From NCBI RefSeq assembly GCF_000016285.1, contig NC_011981.1, positions 372,001-436,000 of the forward strand: a DNA stretch of 64,000 nucleotides, written 5' to 3'. Below are positions 33,413-41,057 of the stretch, piece after piece. The DNA is from Allorhizobium ampelinum S4. GTDB taxonomy: Bacteria; Pseudomonadota; Alphaproteobacteria; Rhizobiales; Rhizobiaceae. The notes beneath the pieces were generated by a model. It made no database searches. It was not told the origin of the DNA and saw only the letters and a program-made list of their open reading frames with translations. Positions within the stretch are counted from its first letter, which is position 1. Each line of letters opens with the position of its first letter. Position numbers and translations under genes: made by a program.

Positions 33413-34705
33413 TCACGCGAGAGGTTCGAGCTTGCCGCCCAGCGGCACAGACGGAATGAGGCCGTTTTCGACCACCACAAGGTCATAGCCGCCGCCGGTC
33501 TTGAGCCGCCATTGACCCCCGACCAGCGGGGTCTTGGCCACATTCTTGCTGGCAAACGGCGGCAGCTTGTCGCTGCCCCAGGCAATGGGGCCGACCAGTG
33601 TGTCGAGCTTGGTTTCACCAATCGCTTTGGCTACAGAGTTGGCGTCGCTCACATCCTCGGCCCGCTTCATCACATCGACGGCGAGTTCGAAAAGCGCATG
33701 GGCAAAGCCGATAGGCTGCGTCCAGGGACGCCCTGTTGCCTTGGTGAAGGCCGCCGCGACCTGGGCCGACGTTTGGCCGGTGAGCGAGGATTTAAACGGA
33801 TGCGTTGGTGTCCACCAGACTTCCGTGGAGAGGTTGTGACCGGCATTGCCGAGCGCTTCCACGGCTTGCGGAAACAGCAGCGCTTTGCCGATGGAGGCGA
33901 TCTTCGGCTTCAATCCCTGCTGTTTGGCCTGATTCCAGAATGTGGTGAGATCCGGCGGGATCATCACTCCGGTCAGAATATCGGTGTTCTTCTGCTTGAA
34001 GGCGTTGATCTGGGCAGAAAAATCATCCGTCAGATTCTGGTAGCGCCCGGTGTCCGTCAGTGAATAGCCAAGCTTTTCAAGAACCGGCGGGAAGCCGACA
34101 ACCTTGTCGCCCCAGGCATTGCCATCGCCATCATTGGGAAACAGGCCGCCGACCTTTTTGTCGGTCGCAAGCTGGCTCCACATGCCGGTGTAAACCGCGA
34201 TGATATCTTCCAGCCCCCAAAAGAAGTGGTAGGCATAATTAAACGGCTTCCAGCTTGCAGGATCGGAGGGATTGCCTTGCTGACCGATGAACCAGGATTG
34301 CCAGGGTGCGACAGTGGAAATACACGCCACACCTTCCCCCTCGCAGGTGGTTGAGACAGGATTGGTCGTTTCGGGCGTCGAGGAGACCAGCATCAAATTG
34401 ACCTCGTCATCGACGATCAATTCCTTGGCCACTTGAGCGGCCCGGTTGGGGTTTGACTGGCTGTCCTTGACGATGACCTGATAGTTGAGGCCCATGGCTT
34501 TGGTTGCTGTCATAAACGCATCGATGACAAACTTGTCGGCTTCGCCGAAGCCCGCGAGTGGGCCAGTCTGGGGGCTGACATAGCCAAGTTTGATGGCCAC
34601 ATCCTTGGCAATCGCTGGCGCGGCCAAGCCCGAGGTTGCAAGCACAGCGCCACTGACGGCGGTTGTCTTGATAAAATCACGTCTGGTGAATATCGGTCGT
34701 CCCAT
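33413..34705 (-). CDS. ABC transporter substrate-binding protein, LivK-like, with Tat-type signal
   Basis: The frame is open from 34807. ATG at 34705 (MGRPIFTRRDFIKTT) is chosen because GGGGAGG lies nine bases upstream; ATG at 34711 is too close to it. The N-terminus TRRDFIKTTAVSGAVLATSGLAAPAIA is a twin-arginine signal peptide. The mature part is a periplasmic type I binding fold (GYVSPQTGPLAGFGEA). It is the first gene of the importer operon. A Tat export signal is unusual for Liv binding proteins but common in rhizobial ones. The ligand is unknown. Confidence 0.88.
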   Translation of the reverse strand: MGRPIFTRRDFIKTTAVSGAVLATSGLAAPAIAKDVAIKLGYVSPQTGPLAGFGEADKFVIDAFMTATKAMGLNYQVIVKDSQSNPNRAAQVAKELIVDDEVNLMLVSSTPETTNPVSTTCEGEGVACISTVAPWQSWFIGQQGNPSDPASWKPFNYAYHFFWGLEDIIAVYTGMWSQLATDKKVGGLFPNDGDGNAWGDKVVGFPPVLEKLGYSLTDTGRYQNLTDDFSAQINAFKQKNTDILTGVMIPPDLTTFWNQAKQQGLKPKIASIGKALLFPQAVEALGNAGHNLSTEVWWTPTHPFKSSLTGQTSAQVAAAFTKATGRPWTQPIGFAHALFELAVDVMKRAEDVSDANSVAKAIGETKLDTLVGPIAWGSDKLPPFASKNVAKTPLVGGQWRLKTGGGYDLVVVENGLIPSVPLGGKLEPLA

Positions 34706-35028
34706 TGCCATGCGCCTCCCCGCGCGTTGAGCTCTGTCTGAATGCGGTAGCCGTCGGCAGCAAAGCCCGCATCCGCCGACCGTTAATGCCACACACCCGT
34801 CTTTCATCTCTGGAATCTGGTCAAAAGTGCATTGATCGCTGTTGAGCGACCCTGCGCATCACGCACACGCACTTTTCGAAATAGGTCTCCTCCCCCAATT
34901 CCCGTCTTCCCAGGTCAAAAGCTAACAGCCAGAAACCACATAATTGATCTGAATCGTCGTGGTAAATATGTCATCAGGTTATGAACTGGCATTCGAATGG
35001 CACCGATCATCTCGGTGCCATTGCTGGC
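34706..35028. other. 323-bp intergenic region, promoter area of the ABC importer and end of the hydroxylase gene
   Basis: No gene seen. It holds the terminator-like hairpin at 34996-35022 near the right side and should contain the minus-strand promoter of the importer operon near 34800-34950. No clear promoter hexamers stand out. Confidence 0.5.
34996..35022 (-). terminator. terminator-like hairpin after the TfdB-like hydroxylase gene
   Basis: AATGGCACCGA (34996-35006) and TCGGTGCCATT (35012-35022) form a perfect 11-bp stem with a 5-base loop immediately after the minus-strand stop at 35029. The T-run is weak. Confidence 0.6.
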
Positions 35029-36786
35029 TTAGAGCGCCAAAATCTGCCGCAGCACACGGCGCAAGTCGTCCGCCGGTGTGCCGCTTGCTGCCGTGCTGCG
35101 CCAGCACACATGGTGGTCTGGCCGAACAAGAACGCAGCCGGTGTCGCGGATCTCGCTCAACCGCGCCCAGTCGCCGGTGGGATCGACATAGGTTTGGCGC
35201 GGGCCGATCATATGCGCGTTGATCTCCATGCCCAGTTCGCTGCCCACCGCTGCGGCGGCGTCAATCCAGGCTTTTCCACCCAGGCCCGTCAGCAGCGTGA
35301 ATTTGCCATGGCCGCAGAGATCGAGAGTTGATACTTCGGCACCTCCGACATGTTTGTAGAGCCAGGCATGCGGTAGGCGTGCACCCGGCCAAGTGGTTGG
35401 CTGGTGATGCAGGTCGGCATCCAGCAGGAAGTCGGGTTCGATCTGCCCGTCGGTGACGATGGCATCGGACCGATAACGCTGGTTCATTTCGATGCCATGC
35501 GCGTCAAACTCATATTTCTTGAAGGCGATTGCCTTGCGGATGGCCTCGCGTTGCTGTTCGGCAGCCTCGGTTCCATCCGTGCGGGCTTCAAGATTTTTCT
35601 GCATCTGCTCTGGATCGACGCCTTCGCTCATGCCAAGTGCTGCGAAAATCGGCCCGGTTTCGCCAATCGACTGGTTGGCGCGGCTGACGATCTGCTTGGC
35701 GATTGGGGCGCGTTCGACGTTGAAGCTTTCCAGCAGGCCCTCGCCAGCCTGACCCTTCAGAACCATGGCAAGCTTCCAGGCAAGGTTGAAGGAATCCTGA
35801 ATCGAGGTGTTTGAGCCGAGGCCATTGGAGGGCGGATGCCTGTGGATGGCATCGCCAACGCAGAACACGCGGCCATTGGAGGTGCGGGTGGCATAATAAT
35901 TGTTCACGGTCCAGGTGTTGGCCGCCAACAGTTCAATTTCCAAATCAGGATCGCCGATCAGCTGCCGCGCCACGCCGGTGGCAAGCTCCTCTGTCACTTC
36001 CGGTTCGGGCCCGTTGATGTCATAGCCCCAGACGATGAGCCATTCATTCCAAGGGCGCACCATGCGCACCAGCCCCATGCCAATGCCGCCGACATCGGCA
36101 CCCGGCTGCATGACCCAGTAGAGAACCGAAGGACGATGCGCGACATATTTGGTGAGGTCGGCCTTGAACAGGATGTTCATCGAGCCGCCGACACCCATTT
36201 TGCCTTCAAACGGCAGGTCAGCATGCTCGGCCACCAGCGACTTTGCGCCATCGGCACCGATCAGATATTTCGACTGGATGGTCAGTTCATGTCCCGAAAG
36301 CCGATCCTTGCAGGTGGTCAACACGCCTTCGGCATTTTGTTCGTGGCGCAGATATTCGGTGGACATGCGCGCTTGAGTGCCGCGAGAGCAGGCTGCCTTG
36401 AACAGCAAAGGCTCCATGAAAGTTTGCGGCAAGTCATTCATCTTCGTCGGAGATGACATCAGATGTTCAGCTTTGCTCAGGGGATGATTGCCCCAAGCTT
36501 TCAGGCGGCCAATTTCTTCACCCGCCAGACTTTCGCAGAAAATGTTTTCGCCCATCAGTTCCTGATGCGTCGCAAACAAGTAGGCCTCGTCCTCCACATC
36601 ACGGCCAAGATCGCGCAGCACTTCCATGGCACGCTGGTTGGTAATGTGAGCGCGTGGTGAATTGGCCAACCAGCGATAGCGGTTGACGACCATATTGTTG
36701 ATCCCGTAGGTCGACAGCAGGGCTGCCGCTGCCGAGCCTGCCGGTCCAGTGCCGATAATCAGCACATCCGTTGTAATGTCTGCCAT
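35029..36786 (-). CDS. FAD-dependent phenol hydroxylase, TfdB/PheA-like (group A)
   Basis: This 585-residue protein has GTGPAGSAAAALLSTYGI at its start, RAHITNQRAMEVLRDLG typical of TfdB-like chlorophenol and resorcinol hydroxylases, a DG motif (YLIGADGAKSLVAEH) and GD motif (VFCVGDAIHRHPPSNGLGSN), then a C-terminal thioredoxin-like domain. GGGAGG precedes the ATG. It is 28 bases downstream of the maleylacetate reductase gene, so one transcript. With the hydroxyquinol dioxygenase nearby, hydroxylation of resorcinol or a similar phenol to hydroxyquinol is the best guess. Confidence 0.88.
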   Translation of the reverse strand: MADITTDVLIIGTGPAGSAAAALLSTYGINNMVVNRYRWLANSPRAHITNQRAMEVLRDLGRDVEDEAYLFATHQELMGENIFCESLAGEEIGRLKAWGNHPLSKAEHLMSSPTKMNDLPQTFMEPLLFKAACSRGTQARMSTEYLRHEQNAEGVLTTCKDRLSGHELTIQSKYLIGADGAKSLVAEHADLPFEGKMGVGGSMNILFKADLTKYVAHRPSVLYWVMQPGADVGGIGMGLVRMVRPWNEWLIVWGYDINGPEPEVTEELATGVARQLIGDPDLEIELLAANTWTVNNYYATRTSNGRVFCVGDAIHRHPPSNGLGSNTSIQDSFNLAWKLAMVLKGQAGEGLLESFNVERAPIAKQIVSRANQSIGETGPIFAALGMSEGVDPEQMQKNLEARTDGTEAAEQQREAIRKAIAFKKYEFDAHGIEMNQRYRSDAIVTDGQIEPDFLLDADLHHQPTTWPGARLPHAWLYKHVGGAEVSTLDLCGHGKFTLLTGLGGKAWIDAAAAVGSELGMEINAHMIGPRQTYVDPTGDWARLSEIRDTGCVLVRPDHHVCWRSTAASGTPADDLRRVLRQILAL

Positions 36787-36814
36787 TTGTCAATTTCCTC
36801 CCTCTTCAACTCTG

Positions 36815-37888
36815 TCAGGCGACCGGCGGCTCTCCGGTCCATGCCGCTTGCAAAAGCCGCCTTATCGCGTCCCGCTCCACAGGACGTGGATTCCAGTATG
36901 GATTTTGCGCCGCAAGATCGGCTGCCCGATCAAGGTCGCTCTCCTTCAATCCAAGGTCTTTCAGAGCCATCGGAGCATGCGATGTGCGGGCAAAGTCATA
37001 AAGCTCGGCTCCTGGCTCTTGCCCCCCGAACAGCTCAGCCAATGGGCGCAATTCACCCTGCGCGGCAACGCTGTTGTAGGCGATTGCATGCGGCAAGATC
37101 ACAGCGTGCGTTTCAGCATGCGGCAAATCAAAGCTACCACCCAGCGTGTGGCAGAGCTTGTGGTGCAGTGCCATGCCGACCTGACCCAGCACCGTTCCGC
37201 ACAACCATGCGCCATAGAGCGTTTCACCACGCGCCTTGAGATCGGACGGATCTTTTAGAACACGGGGCAGGGCATCGCGAAAGGCGCGCAGCCCTTCAAG
37301 CGCCATCAGCGTGGTCAAGGGGGTACGGTTTTGCGCATAAAGGCCTTCGGCAGCATGGGCCATCGCATTCAACGCGCTGGTCACGGTCATGCCAACGGGC
37401 AGGCTGCGCACCAGTTCTGCATCATAGAGAATAACTTCGGGCTGAACCTTGGCGCTGGTCAATGTGGTTTTAACGCCATTTTCCGTCTGTCCGAGAATGG
37501 CGGTTGCTTCACTGCCCGCATAGGTCGTTGGAACAACGATTTGTGGCAGATCACTGCGCAAAGCAATGGCCTTGCCAAGGCCGGTTGTGGAGCCGCCGCC
37601 AATGGCGACCAGACAATCGGCGCCAATGTCGCGGGCATAAGCCGTTGCTTCCTCCGATATGTCCACAGGTGTATGCATTCGGGCGCGGGTAAAAATGCCT
37701 GCTGCGTGGTCGCCACACCGGGCCGCGAACTCTTCCGCGACATGCGCCTGTTCCGGCGTTGTCAGGATCAGCGCACGATGACATTCCAACCGTGTGATTT
37801 CTGCGACCAGATCGTGACGCACACCAACGCCGAAACGCACACGCAATGCCGGCCAGGTCGACGCAAACTCTTCGCGGAAATATGACAT
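36815..37888 (-). CDS. maleylacetate reductase
   Basis: The 357-residue protein belongs to the iron-containing alcohol dehydrogenase superfamily, in the maleylacetate reductase branch: FGVGVRHDLVAEI near the start, AIGGGSTTGLGKAIAL for NAD(P), then histidine motifs MAHAAEGLYA and HHKLCHTLGGSFDLPHAETHAVILPH. It reduces maleylacetate to 3-oxoadipate with NADH. AGGAGGAG precedes the ATG. It is first in the operon with the hydroxylase and is divergent from the LysR regulator. Confidence 0.92.
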   Translation of the reverse strand: MSYFREEFASTWPALRVRFGVGVRHDLVAEITRLECHRALILTTPEQAHVAEEFAARCGDHAAGIFTRARMHTPVDISEEATAYARDIGADCLVAIGGGSTTGLGKAIALRSDLPQIVVPTTYAGSEATAILGQTENGVKTTLTSAKVQPEVILYDAELVRSLPVGMTVTSALNAMAHAAEGLYAQNRTPLTTLMALEGLRAFRDALPRVLKDPSDLKARGETLYGAWLCGTVLGQVGMALHHKLCHTLGGSFDLPHAETHAVILPHAIAYNSVAAQGELRPLAELFGGQEPGAELYDFARTSHAPMALKDLGLKESDLDRAADLAAQNPYWNPRPVERDAIRRLLQAAWTGEPPVA

Positions 37889-37989
37889 GGGGCTCCTCCT
37901 GCCGACTGTCTGGCTCCTATGAAGGCGACAATAGATCAGTGAAAGGCGGATATTGATCGGAAGGTGGCGATATAATATAATCTTTTGTT

Positions 37990-38940
37990 ATGAAGATAGA
38001 CAGTGAGCATCTCGAAATCCTGGCGGTCATCGTTGAAAAGGGCGGACTGACGGAGGGCGCTGAAGCGCTTGGGAAATCGCAGCCATCAGTGTCGCGCACC
38101 ATGGCGCTTTTGGAGGAGCGGATCGGCACGCCGCTGTTTGAGGCCGGGCGTCGGCCTCTGCGCCCGACGGAGCTTGGCAATCAGCTGGCGCGGCTCGGGG
38201 CCAAAATCAGAACTCAAAACCTTGAGGCCAGCCGTCTGGTGCAGCGCTATCGTCAGGGGCAGGCGGGCCGATTGCGTCTGGGCGGAACGCCAATTTTCTT
38301 CGATGGCGTGGTTGCCGGAATGGTGGCGGAATTTCAAAACCGCCATTCCGATGTGCAAATCACCCAGACCTATGGCTATTTCGAGGATCTTTCTGCCGGC
38401 CTGCGCAGCGGTGCGCTTGATCTCGCTATCCTTCCGATGCACGCCAATATGATCCCGGCTGACATGCAGTTCACACCCTTATTGGCTGGCCGCAACGTTA
38501 TTGTTGGCAGTGCCACACACCCCTTGGCGCGGCGCGGTGCGATCACGCTGGCGGACATCGAACCCTATTCCTGGATTGCGCCGCCGCCCGACAGCCCGCT
38601 GTTTCGCGATTTGCAACGATCTTTGAAATCAATCGGGCTCGATGATTTCAAAGTGAGTTTTTCAGGAGGAACGCTGGCGTCTATTTTCAGCGTCGTGCTG
38701 GGGTCCGATTCTCTGACGGTGCTGCCCTATTCGGTTGTCTTTACCCACCAACGGGTTATCCCTCTCCAGGCGCTGCCGCTGCGCATTGAGCATCCTGATC
38801 GCCAACTGGGATTGCTGACAGCCACGGAGCGGATGCCGCCGCCAGCGCTGGAGCGGTTTGTCGCGTTTGTGACCGAGAAGTTCAAACATCTCAGCACCCG
38901 CATGGAGCATGAGCAGCAAGTAACCCGCCGCCGCGGCTAA
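37990..38940 (+). CDS. LysR-family transcriptional regulator of the hydroxyquinol module
   Basis: The 316-residue protein has a LysR helix-turn-helix (LEILAVIVEKGGLTEGAEALGKSQPSVSRTMALLEERIGTPLFE) and a periplasmic-binding-like effector domain. It is transcribed divergently from maleylacetate reductase, with 101 bases between the starts. That gap contains GCGATATAATATAAT, an AT-rich promoter-like run at about 37968-37982. The dioxygenase-tautomerase pair on its far side is probably also a target. Confidence 0.9.
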   Translation: MKIDSEHLEILAVIVEKGGLTEGAEALGKSQPSVSRTMALLEERIGTPLFEAGRRPLRPTELGNQLARLGAKIRTQNLEASRLVQRYRQGQAGRLRLGGTPIFFDGVVAGMVAEFQNRHSDVQITQTYGYFEDLSAGLRSGALDLAILPMHANMIPADMQFTPLLAGRNVIVGSATHPLARRGAITLADIEPYSWIAPPPDSPLFRDLQRSLKSIGLDDFKVSFSGGTLASIFSVVLGSDSLTVLPYSVVFTHQRVIPLQALPLRIEHPDRQLGLLTATERMPPPALERFVAFVTEKFKHLSTRMEHEQQVTRRRG

Positions 38941-38950
38941 GCGCATGCTG

Positions 38951-39283
38951 CTATTTTAATGCGACATAGGTCACAGGGTCTAGGTGAGCGATGCGCACCG
39001 CACCATGCGCGCCTGTGGCCGTATTCAGTAGATCACGTAGCTTTTCTGCGGCTGCCCGAATGACAGTTTCGGTGCGCTTGGTATGCGGCAAGATCAGCAG
39101 TTCGATATTGAGTTGAGGCTGGTCTGGCAATCCAACAACCGGGATGACGGCCAGTTGGCAGGCCGATGGCGCGACCTGAAAAGCCTCGCACAGCAGATCC
39201 CGGATCCGCGGCAGCGCCTCGTGAAAACTGGCGCGGGATGCCTCGAAAATGGTTTCGTCGACATATATCTTCAGGTTTGGCAC
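38951..39283 (-). CDS. small tautomerase-superfamily-like protein with N-terminal proline
   Basis: Translation starts at GTG, and removal of Met would expose Pro1 (MPNLKIYVDETIF), the catalytic residue of 4-oxalocrotonate tautomerase and CHMI-type enzymes. At 110 residues it is similar in length to 5-carboxymethyl-2-hydroxymuconate isomerase-like proteins. It starts 13 bases after the hydroxyquinol dioxygenase. A role in keto-enol conversion of maleylacetate (enol form is the direct dioxygenase product) is a natural inference, as this step is usually left to occur without an enzyme. Confidence 0.65.
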   Translation of the reverse strand: MPNLKIYVDETIFEASRASFHEALPRIRDLLCEAFQVAPSACQLAVIPVVGLPDQPQLNIELLILPHTKRTETVIRAAAEKLRDLLNTATGAHGAVRIAHLDPVTYVALK

Positions 39284-39296
39284 CGCCGGCTCACTT

Positions 39297-40133
39297 TCAT
39301 TCTGGTGTTAGCACGAAGTCAAAAGGTGATCGCCACAGGGTTGCAGCATCCTGAAGTCGCTCATAGGGAGCAACGAGCGTTTCCTTCACCCCGAACACCG
39401 CATCGGAGGAAAGATATTCATCGCCGCCGACAAAGGTATGGGTGACCAGCTTGCGAAAGCCGGGTGCGCTGATCATGTAATGCATATGCGCGGGCCGCCA
39501 AGGGTGACGGCCGAGGTGTTCCAGCAGTGCGCCAACCGGCCCGTCATCAGGGATCGGGTAACTCACCGGACGGATGCCCACAAAGCGATAGCTGCCATCG
39601 GCCCCTGTGATGAAGCGACCGCGGTTGTTCCACTTCGGCTGGATGTCAGGCTGCTGGACATCATAGAAGCCATCGGCGTTATCCGACCAGACATCAACGC
39701 ATGCGCCCTCAATCGGTTGGTGATCAAGGTCGAGAATGCGGCCTTCGAACAGGCAGCTCTCACCCTTGCCATCCAGACTGATCACAGTGCCATGGTCGCG
39801 AATAGGGGCGTTTTCAACGTGGAATGGGCCAAGCACCGTGCTTTCCGTGGCACCTTTGGGACGGCGATTGGTGATGGCATCCACCAGCATGGAGCAGCCC
39901 AGCACATCGGATAGCAAAATAAACTCCTGCCGCTCTTGCGTACAGATCTGGCCGGTCTTGGTCAGGAAGCCAATGGCGATCTCCCACTCCTCAGAGGTCA
40001 ACCGGGTATCCTTGACGAAGGCATGCAGATGCTTGACCAGCGCCGACATGATTTCAGCCAATCTCGGGTTCGTATCGTTACCCATGCGGGCGTTGACGAT
40101 AGCGACCGAATCCTCCTCCACGAAGTAGTTCAC
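39297..40133 (-). CDS. hydroxyquinol 1,2-dioxygenase (intradiol)
   Basis: The 278-residue intradiol enzyme has the four Fe(III) ligands in the expected spacing: Tyr157 (GFYD), Tyr192 (SYPIP), His216 and His218 (PAHMH). The N-terminal helical dimerisation region is of the hydroxyquinol/catechol dioxygenase group, and ESTVLGPFHVENAP is typical of the hydroxyquinol branch. The start is GTG behind AAAGGAG. It cleaves hydroxyquinol (1,2,4-benzenetriol) to maleylacetate, the substrate of the reductase at 36815. Confidence 0.92.
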   Translation of the reverse strand: MNYFVEEDSVAIVNARMGNDTNPRLAEIMSALVKHLHAFVKDTRLTSEEWEIAIGFLTKTGQICTQERQEFILLSDVLGCSMLVDAITNRRPKGATESTVLGPFHVENAPIRDHGTVISLDGKGESCLFEGRILDLDHQPIEGACVDVWSDNADGFYDVQQPDIQPKWNNRGRFITGADGSYRFVGIRPVSYPIPDDGPVGALLEHLGRHPWRPAHMHYMISAPGFRKLVTHTFVGGDEYLSSDAVFGVKETLVAPYERLQDAATLWRSPFDFVLTPE

Positions 40134-40599
40134 GGCAATCTCCTTTTGCTAACCAACACTTCCCGTGCCATGTTTTCGACAACGGGCGCGCGGGGGCCTC
40201 CTCCAGACGGCCAAACCCATGCAGCGTATCAATGATATGCGCGTTTCATCGGTCATAAGATTGTTTCATGCGCAAATAATATAACATTAGGTCATGCAAA
40301 AAGTTTGGAGAGGCGACCCCGATTGCGCAGTTTCGCGCAGCGAATGCTCTACCATCGGGGTGGAGTCTCGCCAGCCTCAGGACCTAGTGATCCAAGTGTT
40401 TTGGCTTCTGCCGTTTGTTTGTTTTTGTAAGGCATTGCAAGACAAAGGAATGGCTCCCTGCAGACGACAAGGCTCTTTATTGCAAAGCAACTTCATCGAA
40501 AAAATGTTGCCAAGCATCAAAGACTGGAGGCGCATCTCAACACGATACGGCAAATCCACTCACGCCTTCCGCTCCGCAATCCATAAACTGCAATCTGAA

Positions 40600-40636
40600 C
40601 CGAGATCTCTGCGGGTCTGAATTACAGAGATCTCGG
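40600..40636. other. perfect 12-bp inverted repeat stem-loop
   Basis: CCGAGATCTCTG (40600-40611) is mirrored exactly by CAGAGATCTCGG (40625-40636) with a 13-base loop. No T-run follows on either strand. Its function is unknown. Confidence 0.55.
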
Positions 40637-40698
40637 GAAATCAAAATAAGACATTGGATGATTGCCAACTGATGCGAAATTTCTCGCCTATGATGTGC

Positions 40699-40875
40699 TT
40701 AACCCTGTGAATTATTCAGTTTTGGCAAGGACCTCGCGTGAGCAGCAGCTTCACCGGAATAGGGGAAATCATCCCCGAGTTGCTGGTCGCCCTTAAAGAC
40801 TTTGAACGACGGCCCATCGACCTCCACAATCTTGTAACCGTTTACGTATTCGATCTTCGACGTTTTCCACCCCAA
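40699..40875 (-). CDS. possible small hypothetical protein (58 residues)
   Basis: An open frame on minus has a protein-like composition (GWKTSKIEYVNGYKIVEVDG, then GDQQLGDDFPYSGEAAAHAR) and a TTG start at 40875 preceded by GGAGAG. A longer version would start with TTG at 40908. No family is recognised. The alternative is chance; the absence of an ATG argues for caution. Confidence 0.3.
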   Translation of the reverse strand: MGWKTSKIEYVNGYKIVEVDGPSFKVFKGDQQLGDDFPYSGEAAAHARSLPKLNNSQG

Positions 40876-41057
40876 TACAAGCTCTCCTATTTCAGGCCGC
40901 TGTCTCAAAGACGGGTTTGCGGGTAGCCCATAAGCACAGCTGTATCAGGTGCCTGGCCAAAGAGCCAATTCCCTGAAGCCGATCCGGGATTTCAGGTGAG
41001 AATGACGCAAGATCAACCAGGTCTTTGCCGCGTGTCCAGCTTACAGTTCCCTCATCT

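Larger units (their letters stand above)
40134..41057. other. 924-bp region with little coding signal
   Basis: It contains a perfect 12-bp stem-loop (40600-40636), a possible small protein gene on minus (40699-40875) and an imperfect long hairpin near 40314-40362. The segment 40134-40290 should hold the promoter of the dioxygenase gene. I see no RNA gene that I can support. Confidence 0.5.

Noticed and set aside
32894..34063. 389-codon plus-strand open frame over the LivG-like and binding-protein genes
   Set aside because: It is a shadow of two well supported minus-strand genes, Arg- and Ser-rich, without domains.
40300..40385. tRNA-like look of the segment with CTCTACC and paired ACCCCGAT/ATCGGGGT
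   Set aside because: The arms do not make a cloverleaf with acceptor, anticodon and T-arm; no TTCGA-type T-loop is in place.
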